Under the pieces are notes generated by a model that did no database searches, was not told where the DNA came from, and saw nothing but the letters and a program-made list of their open reading frames with translations. The translations under genes and the position numbers were made by a program. A stretch of DNA of 64,000 bases from Cymodocea nodosa (taxonomy: Eukaryota; Streptophyta; Magnoliopsida; Alismatales; Cymodoceaceae): assembly GCA_036874045.1 (NCBI GenBank), contig CM072340.1, forward strand, positions 5,967,001 to 6,031,000. Direction: 5' to 3'. This document shows positions 10,585 to 22,920 of the stretch, in pieces; position 1 is the stretch's first letter; every line of letters begins with the position of its first letter.

Positions 10585-11859
10585 GAAGAGCTGGAGCGGG
10601 CCTCTACATTGGAACGTGTGTCAAGAGCGTGCTTTAAACAAACAGTCGAGCTCTTCATCGACGTTAGAAGCGTTGGAGCTGCAGCGATGGCCAACAAAGC
10701 ATATTTTTAGGCGTTGTATTTTCCCAGCTCCAGCAAGGTGTCATCGATCGAAAGTTTAGAATACCCTCGTCACCTCCACAGCGCCTCTGCGACTTTCACC
10801 CTAAACAGCGCCTCTATCGATCTACAATGGAGTAAGCTCCTCTTTCACCTTCGTCAATCTCCATCGATCTGGTTTTTTCTTTTGTCGATCTGCGACCATC
10901 GTATATTTGAAGCTTCTTTTGTCTATCTGCGACAAAAGTATATTTTAGCTTTCTCCTATTAAGTGGGTTCATGCAATTTTATCCTTGTCGTTATTTTTCT
11001 ATTTTTTCCTACAATTTTAGTGCATTGTTTTCATATGTTTTCATATGCATATGTAAGGGTTAGTAGAGGATTTAATCTATAGTTAATCGTGTATTATTGC
11101 TATTAATTTTAGTGATTTCTTCAATGTTTTCAACAGCATATTTATTGGCAAATGTAAAGATTCACTTACTATCATAAAAATATCTAAAAATGGTACAGAA
11201 TCGAATTATGATTTTCAATTGATTAGAAGTTTTCTTGAAAGATCAACCAAATATCTATTAGTAGCTATTGGTTTTGTTGGATTTCACTTAATATTGAGGG
11301 AGTTACGAAGATTTCAAGTTAGAGGTGTTTTAATATTTTTATTGGAACAACCATGTTGCCACCCTCTAATATTTGTGCTACCGCTTGTGAATGATTAAGT
11401 GATTTACTTAGAAAATATTTTTCCTAGTTAGAGGACTTTCTCCTCATATGATCTACGACCATCGTATATGATTGCTGTTAATTTTAGTGATTTCTTTTGT
11501 CTTCTGTGTAACCTTGAGCTTTTTTTTTTTAGCATTTTCTCCTTTGCTTGAGAGGAGAAATATTTTAGACAATAAGAAGAAATAGTAGTGGTAGTAGTAG
11601 TAGAAAAAAAAGTCTATGGATTGGATAAGAAATCTATGCAACTTGTAAAATTTTAAGTTATGTTGTTTCCTTATTTTTATTAAATGAATATGGAAATTAT
11701 ATTTTTATTGATGGGAGTCATATGAATCATGCTTATTTTTATTTGAATGTTTTCAATCACTAGTTTATTTGAATAGTTTTTATTTGAAATCATTTTGTGT
11801 TTGTTTCATGCAATTATATCTAAACTTACACTATCCTATTTTCACATTTGTTTAGTACA

Positions 11860-13043
11860 ATGGAGAAATTTTTAGAAACTGGTGATTTGATGGAACTTGA
11901 AGTTGAGGAAATTTTTGAGTTACTTCTATTGTTTTATGCATACATAATACAATTGTTGCAAACTTATAATTCAACCAAAAGGCAACGAGTGCATAGCATG
12001 CCTTATTCTGGAAAAGATGTTATTGACAACATGTTAGAAGGATATTAGAGGGTTTGTTTTGACATGTGTCGTATGATCCCATCCACTTTTATCATTTTGT
12101 GTCAAATATTGAGGGGGAAAAATCTTTTGGAGAATGAGAGGTGGGTTACTGTTGAGGAGCAAGTGAAGATTTTTTTGCGTTACTATTATAGGCACCTGAG
12201 TTTATTCAGCCTAAGGAATCTTTTAATGAAACACCACAATTTCTTAAGGACAACCCTAGATTTATGCCATATTTCGAAGATGCAATAGGAGCACTTGATG
12301 GTACACATGTTCATTGTGTTGTTAGGAAAAATAAACAAATCTCATTTAGATGTGGTAGACAACTCAAAATGTATTGGGCGTATGTGACTTCAACATGCGA
12401 TTCATTTTTGCATCAACTGGGTGAGAGGGCATTGCACATGATTGTCGAGTACTTAAGCGTGCAATGTCTGATCCACGTCACAAATTTCCTAATCCACTTA
12501 CAAGTACTATATTTTCAATTTATTAAGAACATTGTAAGTCTACCTTGAACATATTTTTGAATTAATATTGTTGTCAAATTTATAGGTAAGTACTACTTGG
12601 TTGACTCTAGCTATCCAAATGCAGTTGGTTTTCTTGCACCATACAGGACCATTAGATATCACTTACCAGAATTCCAATCCTCACAACCACACGGTGCAGA
12701 GAAGCATTTCAATTATTTACATTCTTCTTTGAGTAATGTTGTTGAGCGTGCATTTGGAGTATTGAAGAGGAGGTGGCACATTTTGAATCATATACCGCCA
12801 TTTCCATACACTACTCAAGTAAAGTTAGTGGTCGCTTGCATGGTCTTACACAACTTCATAATTGATCAAAAGTCTATAATGGAACAAGAAGCATTATCGA
12901 TCAATCAAGATGAAGAACATGTTGAAGTTCATGATCAAGAAATGTTAACAAGTACCAACTATGAAGTTCCTGTTATGTTAGACGAGTTGGACATGGGTAC
13001 TATGTGTGACAACATTAGGGATCTAATAATGCAAAATGAATGA
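11860..13043 (+). pseudogene. PIF/Harbinger DDE transposase of M
   Basis: The ATG at 11860 follows a likely splice acceptor (ttgtttag). The N-terminal helical region is in frame up to a TAG at 12046, then resumes (RVCFDMCRMIPSTFIILCQ, VEEQVKIFL). A segment between about 12180 and 12200 is missing, with a frame change: the family's region after VEEQ is shortened. The catalytic core follows: first Asp in GALDGTH (about 12292), second in AHDCRV (about 12437, reached by a frame shift and past a TGA), and Glu in ERAFGVLKRRW (about 12750). An intron of about 80 bases ends before the exon that begins GKYYLVDS at about 12587. The family cuts and pastes DNA with a TWA-like target. Here the stop, shift and deletion make it inactive. 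Confidence 0.85.
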
Positions 13044-13256
13044 TTTATTTGATAACTCAAATTTCAAACATTTTATTCCATTGTTTTGTTATTTCTATTG
13101 TTTAAATGTTATCTTTATTGTTCAAATATGATTTGTAGTATAAATTAGTTTGTATTGTTATTATTCCATTATTGAATGTCATTTCTATTGCTTAAATATT
13201 TTCAATGTTTGAATGTTATTTGTTATTGTTGGACTTCTCTAATGTTTGCTAACAGA

Positions 13257-14068
13257 ATGTACGTGAATCTCTTAAGGGGAGAGCAAGCATCAAAACGTGT
13301 CCCAAAGACAAGTGCTCCTAGAATAGCATGGGAAGATGATCTAGTTTCTACATTGCTAGATATTTGCATAGAGTTTACTGACTTGAGACACAAACCTAGC
13401 ACACACTTGGATGCAAAAGGATATGACTTATGCGAATAAAAATTATTGGAGAGGACAGGAATGAGGCGAACAAGATCATACTTAAAGAATAAATTGGAAA
13501 AATTAAGGAAAGATTGGCAATTGTGGAAAACAATTGGCTCTCAAACAGGTATCGGATGGAATCCTACAACCAAGACTTGGGAAGGTGCAGATGACACATG
13601 GTGGGAAAATTTTCAAAAGGTATGTAATTGTTCTATAATAATTTTGTTTGATAATTTTAATTTATTTCATTATTCACCAACTTATTTAATAATTTTGTTT
13701 GATACATGTAGGTCAAACCAAATTGTGAGAAATTTCGCTATCGAGGCATAAAATTTGTTGGCAAGTTGGAGAGACTTTTTGATGGCACTGTTGTAGTAAG
13801 TGAGTCTATTTATATCTCAAGCTTTGAAGTAAATCCATCCCAAAGTAGTGAGCAGATATCTGTAGAGGATTTGAATGTGGAAGTGGACATTAACACACCC
13901 ATTGTTGGAAGTACACCAACGTCAACATCCACTACATCTATAGGTAGAAGACGTCAACATGTTGCAAGCCTAAATGATCGAATTGATTCATTAGAGTCAA
14001 TCATTTTGAAATTTGAAGAACGTAAACAGATGTATGATTATCCTCAATGCATTAAGAACTTCGGTTAG
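13257..14068 (+). pseudogene. Myb/SANT-like DNA-binding protein of M (Harbinger accessory ORF)
   Basis: The ATG at 13257 follows a splice-acceptor-like gctaacag. The Myb/SANT-like domain is visible as IAWEDDLVSTLLDICIE, then LKNKLEKLRKDWQLWK, then TGIGWNPTTKTWEG and DDTWWENFQK. This is the usual partner that carries Harbinger transposase to the nucleus and the transposon ends. A stop at 13437-13439 breaks the frame just before the LKNKL helix. An intron with a good donor (AAAAG|GTATGTAA, 13620) and acceptor (catgtag, 13711) separates the domain from a tail starting VKPNCEKFRYRGIKF. The tail is Ser/Thr-rich and ends in a short coiled-coil-like stretch. It follows the transposase on the same strand, an arrangement known in plant Harbinger elements. 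Confidence 0.8.
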
Positions 14069-14479
14069 GTCACAGAAATATGGGTGTATGCCATGTTGAA
14101 GTTTGAGAAACAAGTCACTTGAGAAAGCTTTCTAAAGGTAGAACCAAATTCAGTGAACGTCCAATGGCTAGAAATGACCTTCATGAATTGGAAGAGAATG
14201 GAGACGATATGAAGACTTTTAGTTACATGCATAAACATCTAAAAATTAGAAGACTTTAATATTTTCAAGACATTTCTACTATTAGAAGACTTTAATGTTT
14301 TAACTTTAATTATTTCAACTTTATTACTTGTGTTTGAATGATTCATGAATGAAGACTTATGTTTGATGTTCATATATTTATAAATTTATTAATGTGTTTG
14401 AATGATGAATTGATTATTGAATAATGTTGTAATTTTTTTATTTTAATTTAAAATAGAAAATGTAAAAAATAAAAAATGT

Positions 14480-15275
14480 CAATCCAACTAAATTTAAGCT
14501 TCGATCAAACCAAAGGAAAAAATACCAAAAATAAAAAACATCGCTTTGACTAAAGCCTATATTTTCAATCAGACTAATGACACAAAAAAAAACTTTGGTT
14601 AAGTCTAACTGGAGTTGAGATATGGTTAGACCAATGAATAAAATAAAAAATGTAAAAAATAAAAAACATCGATCCAACCGAATTTAAGCTTTGGTCAAAT
14701 CGAAGGAAAAAATACCAAGAATAAAAAATATCGGTTTAACTGAAGGTGAGATTCTGTCAGACCAATAAAAAATAAAAAAAATAAAAAAAATAAAAACTTC
14801 GATCTGACCAAAGTTAAGATACGATTAGACAGATGAATAAAATAAAAAAATAATAAACTTCAGTTAGATCGAAGAAAAATAATAATAAAATGTTTAAAAA
14901 AATCAAAAACTTCTGTCGTATCGTAGTTGGGTTAGACCAAAGAAAAATAATAATAAAATGTTTAAAAAAATCAAAAACTTCGGTCGGACTAAAGTTGGGC
15001 TTTGGTTAGATCGAAGAAAAATAATAATAAAATATTTAAAAAACTCAAAAACTTCAGTCCAACCAAAATTTTAATTTATTTATTTCTTTCTCAATCTAAT
15101 TGAAGCTCAACTTCGGTTGGACCAACCGAAGTTGATGATTTTTTTAAACATTTTGTTATTATTTTTCTTCAATCTGACCGAAGATAATCTTTGGTCCAAC
15201 CGAAGTGTTTTATTTTCTTTATTTTTTCTTCGGTTGTACCAAATCTTAACTTCGGTCCAATCGAAGTTTATTATT
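14480..15275. repeat. Inverted and tandem repeat block with CTTCGGTTGGACC words
   Basis: Three tandem copies, about 70-78 bp apart (near 14870, 14939 and 15017), each contain gaagaaaaataataataaaa. They are followed by inverted counterparts to about 15270. At the centre, near 15110-15138, is an almost perfect 29-base palindrome (14-base arms around one unpaired base) reading outward from ggttggaccaacc. Words of the type CTTCGGTYGGACC occur about a dozen times. The block could fold into a long hairpin RNA. Confidence 0.75.
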
Positions 15276-16170
15276 ATTATTATTATTTTTTTGCTTTTAA
15301 ATTAAAGTAAAAAAATTAAAAATTTACCTTTTTCAACTCTCACAAATCTTCATATATGTTTTATCTAAATGCATTTGATGTAATTTCACATATATAGTTG
15401 TCATTCTTGTTCAGATTCTTTCTTTCACTATTATTTATTTAACATTACGATTATTGATTCTTGTCATTCTATTACATTAATTATTTTCGTTCTTCTGTGA
15501 TTATAATAAGTTATTATTTATTAGAAGACTTTAACATATTTATATTTATTAATAATTATATTTATTATACATTATGATTATTTGTTATGTTGTTATAAGG
15601 TTAACTTATAACGCATTTATTACTGTTAACATTGATACAACTTATAATTATATTGTATTATTTATTTATTTAATGTTAACGTATTATAAATAAATAATGT
15701 ATTATTGATTAAATGTTTATATAATAAATTATGAATTTTTATTAGTATGTATCGTCGATTTAATAAACTTACATATTGAAACCTTAATCTTATTATGTGC
15801 TACATTACCGTAATCTTATAAATAATGATCACTATGTATTAAAAAGTTGGGTTGGACGAGGCTAGCCCATAATGGCCCAGCCCAATTGACACTTTTAGAC
15901 CGAAGTCAAATTTTGGGTTGGGCCGGGCTACCTCAAAAAAGTTATTTACACAATATTTTGATGTTTTGATACATCATATTTATTTAAGTACAAATAGTAA
16001 GGGTATAATCGTCAAAAGATATAACATTAGTTAAAAAAAAATAAAAATAAGAGCTGTGGCATTAGTAGTCCCAACCAAATGACTATTGAGAGCTCCTCAA
16101 GAGCTGGAGTTGGAGCCAACACGTCTTCCAAAGTTAAGCAGCTCTAGCTCCTTAGGAGCTGAAATTGGTA

Positions 16171-16184
16171 CTACCAAATGCAGT
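16171..16184 (-). repeat. Right terminal inverted repeat of M
   Basis: The plus strand reads ctaccaaatgcagt, followed by target duplicate CTA. Its reverse complement is actgcatttggtag. Confidence 0.7.
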
Positions 16185-16187
16185 CTA

Positions 16188-16822
16188 GGATTATTGACTA
16201 AAAGCTCAATACATAGGTACACTAGAAAGCTCTTGTATGATTCAAGCTTTTCAAATTAAATTTTAAAGTAAAAATATGCATATACTGTTCTGAAAAGATA
16301 AAAGTGTTTTGTGAAGATATAGATATCTTTTGAATTGAGTATATTCTTTGTTGTTTATGATTACTGAAGTATGAATCTAGAATTAGACTTTTGAAGTTGT
16401 TTATTTGAGATACAATTCATTATTCTTCTTGTTTTAATCATATTGAGTTGAATTGTATTTTGATTCGTGTGTAGTTGAAATTTATTTTAGAAATCATATT
16501 AGAAAATTTAGGATAACAAATGTTTGAAAGAAAAATTTGATAATATAATTACCAACTATGTGATGCTAGTATATTTTGTATGTAATTTACATATGTTTAA
16601 AATATATTTGCAGGTTGGAGAGGAAAAACAATGTTAAATTAGATTACTAAATTATATAGAATATCTTTATATTAATCTAATTTTAGTATTCTAAAGATAC
16701 AAAATGAAGAAATATTTTTTTTCATAAGGAATACTGATGTATGAAGGAAAGAATTAGTTTTAGCACTTTAGAAAGACCTGTTAACTAGATCATATGAGTT
16801 TGCTAAGGGACTAGCAAAAGTT
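16188..16822 (+). other. 3' UTR of element H, distal part
   Basis: Non-coding and homologous to 50070-50647 of E2. It includes the conserved segment tagaaagacctgttaact shortly before the polypurine tract. No ORF. Confidence 0.7.
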
Positions 16823-16836
16823 AAGTATAGGGGAAG
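16823..16836 (+). promoter_or_regulatory. Polypurine tract of element H
   Basis: aagtataggggaag immediately before the 3' LTR. Confidence 0.85.
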
Positions 16837-18949
16837 TATTTAGAATGAAAAAGTGCATAATATTAACAATTAAATAATGGTTAATTGCATAAATTTAGCT
16901 TATCATATGAGAATTAAGCCATTATGTTATAATTACACTATTATATGCCTTAATGAAAGAATTTACATAATTTTAGGAAATTAGTGTTAATTGAGTACAT
17001 TTCTAAACTGTTGGTGAGCTATAGGCATTGTAATTCCTAAGTATCTGAAATGTCTGTTATTTTAGAGAGTTACATTTCATATATTGGACAGTTATGTTTT
17101 GAATGCTTAAAGAATATTTTATTATTTCATAAAGGACACATGTTGTAACCTTAATACATCATGACTTAAGTGGATTTTCGATAAGTTAAGATGATAACTA
17201 TCCAAAAGGTGTTTGAGCATCAGATAGTTAAGGTTGCAAGTATCCGAAATACCTTTTTTATCATAAGAATTACTAAGGACATGTGTTGCAATGTGGAAAC
17301 TTGATTGAAGTTATGTTTTGAAAGGTTTGGTGCTAACTATCTGAAATGCATATAAGCATCGAATACTTATAGTTTTTAACTATTCGAAATATCTTGTTAT
17401 TCGTAAGTTAGAATTATGCATGTGTTGAATTTAAATGCTTTATTATGTCACGTGAGCTGCACATGTTTAATTCATTAAGTTAGCGTAACTATACATGTTG
17501 AGAGTTACTTGAAAATACACTAAGGTAACGCGTTGTGTTAGTGTTATAAACTTACAAGTTATCTCTTTATTGCACGTGTTTTATAGTTAAGTTAGCATAA
17601 CTATACGCGTTGAGTTACACTAACTCCACAGACTAGTTATTTTCTAACATGCCACTGTAGCAGTTGCATAAATAGAAAATTCAAAGGAAAACCATGATTG
17701 CATGTTTCACATAGGAATTAACTCGTGGAATGAAGAAGAAAGCACCATCGTTGATATGAATGAAGGAAATTCAATCGATCATTTAGGGAAAAGTAGTTAC
17801 TATTGAAAGAAATACAAAAGAAAAGGAGAAAGACGAAGAGTGTGTGTGTGAAGGTGGAGGACCATGCTAACTACAGGAAGCATTCAAAGTTCCCTAAAGC
17901 TCTACAACACCACTAAAATCACCAACCATCGGAGGTCTGTAAAGATACTTTCCAGATGTCGGGTCAATTTCGAGTCAAACACGGTGACTAACAACTACTG
18001 TGAGGAGTGATCGCGTCGCAGGAAGGGAAGCCATTTTCACCAAGCATCGACTCATATCTTAAGAGATCATAAAGCTTCTAGCCTTAGTTTTAGGTTGATG
18101 CCAATATACTGAAGAGGAGATCAACTTACAAGTCTTGGTTCGCGATTCTATAGGGATAGGTGTGATTGTAAGTGATTAAGTTTTCAGTGGTGTAATCGCG
18201 TCGCATGTAGTGACATAAGTTTTTACTATCGATTGAGAATTTTTACATTTCACCTTTCGTTCAACTTCAGGAACATATCAAAACAAAAATACCAAAAAAC
18301 TAATTATGTGTGTTTGTAGTTAGTATTTATGTGTTATATTATTTGTTTTGTATCGTGATTAATGTTATCATTGTTAGTATTCTGAATGTTTTATGTTTAG
18401 TTGATTCAAAAAATAAAAAACAGTTTTATAGATTACTGAAATTGATTCATACAGAATACTAAAAAATCTTAATGGTTACTGTTCAAAATATCTGAATATT
18501 AGTGTTGATTAATGATAAATCTTAGATTAACTAACATTAGAAAGTTTAATTGATGTTATTTACATTTTGTGGAATCGCCCAATGGATGGTCGAATTCCTC
18601 TGTGAATAGTAGCATTTAACTAGAAGTTACTAGGTAGGCTCGTGGAGTTAAGTCCATGAAGATAGTCTATTGAGTTAACTATAACTCCACGAACTAAGTT
18701 CGTTAAGCTAATTGTAAATCAATGGAGAGGAGGTTAATTGAACATATATAAACTCTAATATAAAAAATCAAAATAGTACATAATTCTTACTCAATCTCTA
18801 TAGGATCGACCTATACTTGCACATAAATACAATATACACTATGCACTTGCAATTAAAAATAAAAATTGGACTTAATATCTAATTTGTGTGAAAAGTTGTT
18901 TGTTTACCCTAAAAGAATTTATTAATATATACAACAAACTCTTTAAACA
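16837..18949 (+). repeat. 3' LTR of Athila-like element H (LTR C)
   Basis: It starts TATTTAGAATG (family TGTTTAGAATG, with G to A at the second base) and ends CTTTAAACA. It is 2,113 bp. The segment 17405-17590 (ttagaattatgcatgtgttg ... ttattgcacgtg) is the part shared with the Sirevirus-like LTR at 26820-27005. Confidence 0.8.
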
Positions 18950-18956
18950 AGTTGAA

Positions 18957-19842
18957 AGGTAGGAATCTCTGAATTATTTTCAACCAAATACAACAACAAG
19001 CTCAGCAACTTGAAGAAGAAATTCAAGAACAAACCCCTCTAGAGCAACAAATCCAAATTCCTAACTCATCTGAAGTAACAATTCTGAATGAAGTTCACTT
19101 TTAGAGTTAGGAAGTATATAACAAGTATCAAAAAATAAAGGGGTATGACATAATTTATAGTAGGCCAGTAGACTGAATTGGAATGGAAGATATTAGAGAA
19201 TTATTTGAATTTCAGGGTTTACTGGAATTTATTCCAAAGACTAAAGGGCATGCAATATATGAAAATATAGTGCCCTGTTTCTATGCAAATTTGAGAGAGG
19301 AAGAAAGAGAATTAATCTCAAATGTGGAGGAAGTTAATATTTAGATAACACCTAAGCTTCTTGACAACATTTTTGGATTTAAAAATGAAGGGATTGAAAT
19401 TCTTGAAAATACAACTGCAACTAAATAGACAGACCAAGAAATCAAAGAATGTTTGACCATCGATCTAAGTCATAACCATGATATAGAACTAAGTCAATTT
19501 GTCAAATGGGCCGCCACGTATGCAGTTGTAAATAAAATTCAAGTTAACTAGTGTCAAGTCTTCCTATCAAAGATTAAATTTGCAAAGAAGAAATTATTTT
19601 ATGCGGACTTGATACCAATACTAATGGTGGAAGGAATAGACTTCACGAAATGGACATCCAAGAAGATAAGATCTAGAATCATTTTTGCAAAGGAGTATAA
19701 AAATTATAATGCTGTTGTTGCTGCTACTAGGATTGTTGGACCTTTTGGAGAATTTATAGGAGCTATAGAACATATAAATCAGTTAAAGCAATAATTAAAA
19801 AAGCTCTAGAAGGAAGTAGATGAATTAAGGAATACAAATTAA
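18957..19842 (+). pseudogene. ORF3 C-terminal part, fragment G
   Basis: Matches E2 ORF3 from about 44400 on. It includes a Gln/Glu-rich linker (QQAQQLEEEIQEQTPLEQQ-like) and then the conserved domain with DIIYSRPVD, IRELFEFQGLLEFI and FYANLREEERELISNVEE. After that come DLIPILMVEGIDFTKW and a C-terminal Leu/Lys heptad region ending ELRNTN before the stop at 19840. In-frame TAG/TAA codons interrupt it (for example at the Trp and Gln positions near 19101, 19342 and 19426). The beginning is lost where element H inserted. Databases usually call this domain a putative plant transposon protein; the biochemical role is unknown. Confidence 0.75.
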
Positions 19843-20874
19843 TTATATTATTCATCTATTTGTACAGAAAAATATATGATTGTATGTAATTGTAAACTAT
19901 TTATATATATGAAGGTTTGAACATTAGATGTTTCTGAATTCGTATGATTGTGAATGAATGATTTAATTGAGAATTGTATTGAATACTTATTTAAAGCCTT
20001 GAAGGACAAGTTTTAAAATTTTATGAATGATGTGGTTAAATGCACGATGATTTGATAATGTTTGAATATATCTGCATAGTAAAAAGTAAAATTTAATTTT
20101 TGCATAACATGAAATGAACTGTAAGTTAAATATGCATATAATGTTCAGATTTAAATGAGTTTAAATTGGAACACTACATTAATGAAATGTATTTAACTTT
20201 ATTTAAGTTGATAAAATGCAAAAAAAAAAAATATAGAAGTTAAGATGAGAAGTAAGTTTTTTAGGAAAATTTGCTAAGTGTTAACTCAATGAAGTTAGAT
20301 CGTGGAGTTAACCTTAACTCCATAAAGTCAAAAATAAAATATAGGGTCACTCCGTTGAGTTATCTGTAACTCAACGAAGTTAGTCCGTGAAGTTAGCAAA
20401 TAGAAGACAAAGCTAGTCCATTGAGTTAGCTATAACTCAACGAGGTTAGTTTGTTAAGTTAGGAATAGTAACTTAGGTCACTCTATTGAGTTATCTGTAA
20501 TTCAACGAAGTTAGTCTGTGGAGTTAGCTTAACGGTTATTCTTTTCTTCAAAAACAATACTTTGTGGGTTTAGTAGTTACTGAAATTTAAAAATAAGAAG
20601 TGGAACATGTATCCATAAAAATAGAAACCATACCACACGTTACAAGATACATTCTTGCAATGAGATTCATTTACTTTATGAACGTGCATTATAAATATAA
20701 AATAGAATGTTATTTACTGGTTACTAGCAATTAAGAAGAGGAAAGAGAATTTGTTAGGGAACTGGAAGGAAAAGTAGTTGATTCAACTTCATATGTCAAC
20801 AACTTTTTATTGAGAACAAAGCTTCAGACTGGTATGTAATTAATCTTCTATATTTTATTTTATGTTAAGAGTTT
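19843..20874 (+). other. ORF3-gag spacer, fragment G, with inverted-repeat array
   Basis: Non-coding. Positions 20278-20540 carry four rounds of paired words such as ccgttgagttatctgtaact followed by caacgaagttagtccgtg. Each can fold into a hairpin with arms of about 8-10 bp. A GTATGTAA donor-like site occurs at 20832. The same array lies at 45725-45915 in E2. Confidence 0.75.
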
Positions 20875-22215
20875 ATGAGCACATGGACTCATTCTCTTAG
20901 CACTAAATGATTAGTAAGAACACCTACACAGGATTATTCAACATAGAAGCATACTAAAATATTTTCTGAATTGGACTATAACAAAATCCTTAGGGGTGTA
21001 GCTAACCTTTCTTTAAACAAGAATGAAGATATGACTGCTCCAATAGAAAAATCATTAGGAGAAATTTTGTATCCTAAATTAGTTGATGAACCTTCATGTA
21101 TTTGATTGCCAAACTTTGAGAAAGATAGGTTTGAATTGAAATCTAATTATATTAGTCAATTGTCGCACTTTCGTGGATTAGAAAGAGAAGATGCCTATTA
21201 TTTCCTTAGAGAATTTAATGAAGTTTGTCAAATGATGAAAATGTCAAATATGAGTATTGATGCTATTAAACTTAGATATATTCCTTTTGCTTTAAAAGAC
21301 ACACCTAAGAGATGGTTATATACTCTATCGCTTGATTCAATTTCTACATGGAGTAAATTTTGCTTTGTTTTTCTGAGAAAATATTATCCAACATATCAAA
21401 CGATTAAAAAGAAAAAGGGAATATTATTGTGTAGCCAAAAATAGGGAGAATCATTTTGGAAATATTTTGAACAATTTAAAGATTTACTGACTCAATGTCC
21501 ACATCATGCAATGAATAAAGTACAATTAATAGGTATAATTTATTAATGCATAGATGTTTCAACTAAATCTTTATTATAATCTACTTGTTAGAATGGATTT
21601 TTGAAACTTAGTGAAGAAGCATGGACATACTTAGAAAACTTTGCAAAAAGAACTACTTAGTGGGAAAATTCAGCTGAAGCTATTATAGATAAAAGAATAT
21701 TACTAAGGGGAATATATGAAATAGATTCAAGCACTATACTTGAAGTTAAATTAACTGAGTTAACAAAGAAAATAGAGGAGTTATCATTAAATCAAAAACT
21801 AGTAGAAAAGAATGTAAATATTAATGACTTGGATATTATTTATGCTAGAAACCAAAAAGATAACTTTGGAAATTCTTATAACACTAATTGGAGAAATCAC
21901 CCAAATTTATCTTGGAGAAATAATAATTTCCAAGGAGAAGAAAATATAAACGACAAAAATATAAGTTATGAAGCATTAATTGAATAAAGATCTAGAATAG
22001 AGAAATTAGAAAAAATAATTCAACAATTAAACAATCATCTAGATCATGTATTTGGAAGTGCTGCCAATCAAAATATGAATAGAAATATACCCCCTAGATA
22101 GAAGGAATCAATAGAAGTTAGACCTATTGGAAGACTGCCAATTCAAGCAGTACTTAACCCTTTGAACAAAACTATTAATAAAATTGATACCTCCTATGGG
22201 AGGGAAGCTAAATGA
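20875..22215 (+). pseudogene. Athila-type gag capsid protein, fragment G
   Basis: ATG at 20875, stop at 22213-22215, about 446 codons. The capsid region is very clear: LPNFEKDRFELKSNYISQL, EDAYYFLREFNEVCQMMKM, AIKLRYIPFALKD, RWLYTLSLDSISTWSKF, ESFWKYFEQFKDLLTQCPHH and SYEALIE. A Leu/Lys coiled-coil-like segment follows. This is the Athila version of the retrotransposon gag (capsid) family, which packages the element RNA. No zinc knuckle follows. In E2 the knuckle is at the start of pol, 8 kb away. Stops at CAA/CAG/TGG positions and small indels interrupt it. The gene is preceded by the hairpin spacer and followed by an F-box gene. Confidence 0.85.
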
Positions 22216-22434
22216 AGTAACACAATTGATAGCAACTATGTATAATATAGTAGTAGAAAAATATAAAAAGAAAAAAATGAAAGTTTAATTATAGTTAGTA
22301 ATATCGTAGAGTTATTACTTAACGAACTTAGTCTGTTGAGTTATGACCTAGCTCCACGAAAGTATGTAAGTAGCTATGTTAATTTTATCTCTGTTTAATT
22401 TTACTTATGTTGTTGAAATATAGAATCACAACAG
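22216..22434 (+). other. gag-F-box spacer, fragment G
   Basis: Short AT-rich non-coding spacer. Positions 22305-22370 contain the TTGAGTTA / TAACTCNACG-type words (gtctgttgagttatgacct), as in the equivalent places in E2 (47635-47700) and D (34970-35040). Confidence 0.65.
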
Positions 22435-22762
22435 ATGGAATTGAAGGAATTACCATTGGATGTACTAAGGGAAGTATTAAGTAACTTATCAGCTAAAGAT
22501 CTATACAGATTGTGTTGTGTGTCAAGACAAATTAAAGAATGTGTCAGAAAAAAATATTTTCATGGACTACAAGCTGCAAAGATGACTAATATTAGAGGTG
22601 GATTTTTATGGAAGTCATTTAATTGTAGTTCAATCAATTATGAATATCTGAACAAAGATGAAACTATTAGAATTCCACCCAATACATTAGAAGGAATAGA
22701 TCATGTTATGGGGATAGAAGAAGGATTGATTGTTTATAGAACCAAACTAAGGTATGCTATTC
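22435..22762 (+). pseudogene. F-box protein, 5' part, fragment G
   Basis: ATG at 22435. The first 45 residues are an F-box: LPLDVLREVLSNLSAKDL followed by YRLCCVSRQIKECV. The LP, the L..L spacing and the CVS all match the canonical motif. The next stretch (FLWKSFN, IPPNTLEGIDHVMGIEEGL, IVYRTK) is shared with the copies in D and E2 and resembles the start of F-box-associated domains of plant F-box proteins. The frame is free of stops up to the junction at about 22762, where Sirevirus LTR sequence replaces the rest. The last eight or so residues of the ORF (MEKEKM) are LTR-encoded. Confidence 0.75.
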
Positions 22763-22920
22763 TGTTTATGGAAAAAGAGAAGATGTGAAGAGTGGAAAAC
22801 TGATAATGATTAAATGTGGAGGATATGCATGAAGTGAATATATAGTATAAAAGACATAGAATTCTCATTGATCAATTAATCCTTGCACACCAAATGAAAT
22901 ATATTTTTAGGGATCAAAAC
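22763..22920 (+). repeat. Fragment of J-type Sirevirus LTR
   Basis: Nearly the same sequence as 27185-27340 in the J 3' LTR (gagaagatgtgaagagtgga ... gatcaaaacacc). Only this middle part is present. It is joined on the left to the F-box gene and on the right to a different LTR, so it is a recombination remnant, possibly of J's 5' LTR. Confidence 0.75.

Larger units (their letters stand above)
10569..16184 (+). mobile_element. PIF/Harbinger transposon M, near full length
   Basis: A 5.6-kb insertion in the 3' UTR of element H. E2 has an uninterrupted equivalent near 50070. The flanking duplication is CTA (10566-10568 and 16185-16187). The ends share gctacgtttggtag-like inverted repeats and subterminal GAGCT-rich sequence. 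It carries the two genes of autonomous Harbinger elements: a DDE transposase (11860-13043) and a Myb/SANT-like protein (13257-14068). Both are damaged, so M is now non-functional. Positions 14480-15275 form a long inverted and tandem repeat block. The stretches 10600-11850 and 15310-16050 are AT-rich with nothing further recognised. Confidence 0.85.
9926..18949 (+). mobile_element. Athila-like element H, 3' portion
   Basis: It contains the 3' UTR of the family (9926-10565 and 16188-16822, matching 49440-50640 of E2), a polypurine tract and a 3' LTR (16837-18949). Coding regions are absent: the left end is an abrupt junction with inverted element B. Harbinger transposon M interrupts the UTR at 10569-16184. 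The LTR ends against ORF3 sequence of fragment G, which appears to be its target. Confidence 0.75.
18950..22762 (+). mobile_element. Athila-like fragment G (ORF3, gag, F-box)
   Basis: An internal piece of the family with the same gene order as E2 and the same spacers. It starts inside ORF3, where LTR C is inserted, and ends inside the F-box gene, where Sirevirus LTR sequence begins. It independently confirms that gag follows ORF3 and precedes the F-box gene. Confidence 0.85.

Noticed and set aside
10392..10962. ORFs near the left end of Harbinger M
   Set aside because: The first spans the insertion boundary and the second has no match to either Harbinger gene. Both look like chance ORFs.
14438..15305. 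Small Phe-rich ORFs
   Set aside because: They come from A/T-rich inverted repeats and show no protein-like conservation between repeat units.
20278..20540. CRISPR-like array
   Set aside because: Word spacing is irregular, copies are inverted, and this is plant retroelement DNA. They are short inverted repeats in a spacer.
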